The notes under the pieces are model-generated. The model made no database searches. It was not told where the DNA came from and was given only the letters and a program-made list of their open reading frames with translations. From Solirubrobacteraceae bacterium (GTDB lineage: Bacteria > Actinomycetota > Thermoleophilia > Solirubrobacterales > Solirubrobacteraceae): 6,053 nucleotides of DNA. The stretch is taken from the NCBI GenBank assembly GCA_030447005.1, contig JAUJME010000071.1, positions 1-6,053 on the forward strand. The letters are read 5' to 3'. The translations under genes and the position numbers were made by a program. Of this stretch, positions 6,021-6,053 are shown one piece after another. The stretch's first letter is position 1; each line of letters opens with the position of its first letter.

Positions 6021-6048
6021 CCACCTCCTTTCTCTGGTAGCGCCAGAG
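6021..6048 (-). promoter_or_regulatory. Extended Shine-Dalgarno preceded by a hairpin
   Basis: Read on the minus strand, AGAAAGGAGGTGG (6033-6021) is complementary to the 16S rRNA 3' tail (CCUCCUUUCU and flanking bases) over about 12 nt, far longer than a usual ribosome site. Just upstream lies a perfect 6-bp hairpin, CTCTGG and CCAGAG around 5 nt (plus-strand 6032-6037 and 6043-6048). Downstream, a TTG at 6012 opens only 14 codons (SDSSCGTLEVSGR) and a GTG at 6008 opens 27. A short leader peptide is possible. The plus strand equally resembles the very end of 16S rRNA, but nothing upstream matches 16S. Confidence 0.45.
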
Positions 6049-6053
6049 TAGCG

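Larger units (their letters stand above)
5694..6053. other. 360-bp intergenic region without a convincing gene
   Basis: Every ORF here is short, lacks recognisable motifs and has codon use unlike the neighbours. What it holds is structure: two 39-nt tandem repeats (5709-5786), a 14-bp palindrome (5805-5818), an 11-bp hairpin (5817-5846), then small inverted repeats at 5877-5890 (GGCCT/AGGCC), 5889-5907 (CCGGA/TCCGG) and 5960-5978 (CCGGTCG/CGGCCGG with one G-U). A 16S-tail-like element ends the window at 6021-6048. I found no tRNA T-loop, rRNA core or known riboswitch motif. Confidence 0.6.

Noticed and set aside
6018..6033. 3' end of a 16S rRNA gene on the plus strand
   Set aside because: GGACCACCTCCTTTCT resembles the 16S tail, but the preceding bases lack the conserved helix 45 and the GTAACAAGGTA region, so no 16S gene is present.
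5863..6051. 62-codon plus-strand ORF at the right edge
   Set aside because: It has no motif and no good ribosome site, its codon composition is mixed, and it crosses several inverted repeats.

Overview
This is a very GC-rich window with G or C at almost every third codon position. Gene content points to a high-GC actinobacterium: a Ser/Thr kinase coupled to an FhaA protein, a CARDB-type anchored protein, a DUF4446 protein, a monofunctional prephenate dehydratase and an actinobacterial-style HNH protein. A deep-branching lineage such as Solirubrobacterales/Thermoleophilia is my best guess, but it rests on overall impression and not on a marker gene.

Layout. The left part (1-2376) is on the minus strand. 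A membrane-bound Ser/Thr protein kinase runs 2376 to 634 and its TGA overlaps the GTG start of an fhaA-type gene (DUF3662 + FHA), which runs off the left edge. From what is known of actinobacterial fha/pkn clusters, the genes beyond the edge may include a second FHA protein, a PP2C phosphatase and RodA/PBP cell-wall genes, but none of these is visible here. About 150 bp (2377-2525) separates the kinase from a divergent plus-strand run: a single-pass membrane protein with a CARDB-like outer domain, a DUF4446 membrane protein, and pheA. These are packed with a 10-nt gap and then a 1-nt stop/start overlap, so they look like one operon. A small HNH-nuclease gene follows pheA after about 120 nt.

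Two stretches stand out. First, the 120 nt before the HNH gene could be read as an N-terminal extension, but their third-position composition is unlike the gene. They contain strong, mutually competing stems, one of which pairs with the bases directly before the likely GTG start. I read this as a structured 5' leader. Second, 5694-6053 has no convincing gene. It holds two 39-nt tandem imperfect repeats, a 14-bp palindrome, an 11-bp hairpin terminator candidate, and near the right edge a minus-strand Shine-Dalgarno sequence that matches the 16S tail over about 13 nt but leads to no sizeable ORF.

Functionally, the left genes are signalling (kinase plus phosphothreonine reader, probably envelope or growth control), pheA makes phenylalanine, and the remaining genes are of unknown role. 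I see no mobile element, CRISPR array, tRNA or rRNA gene.
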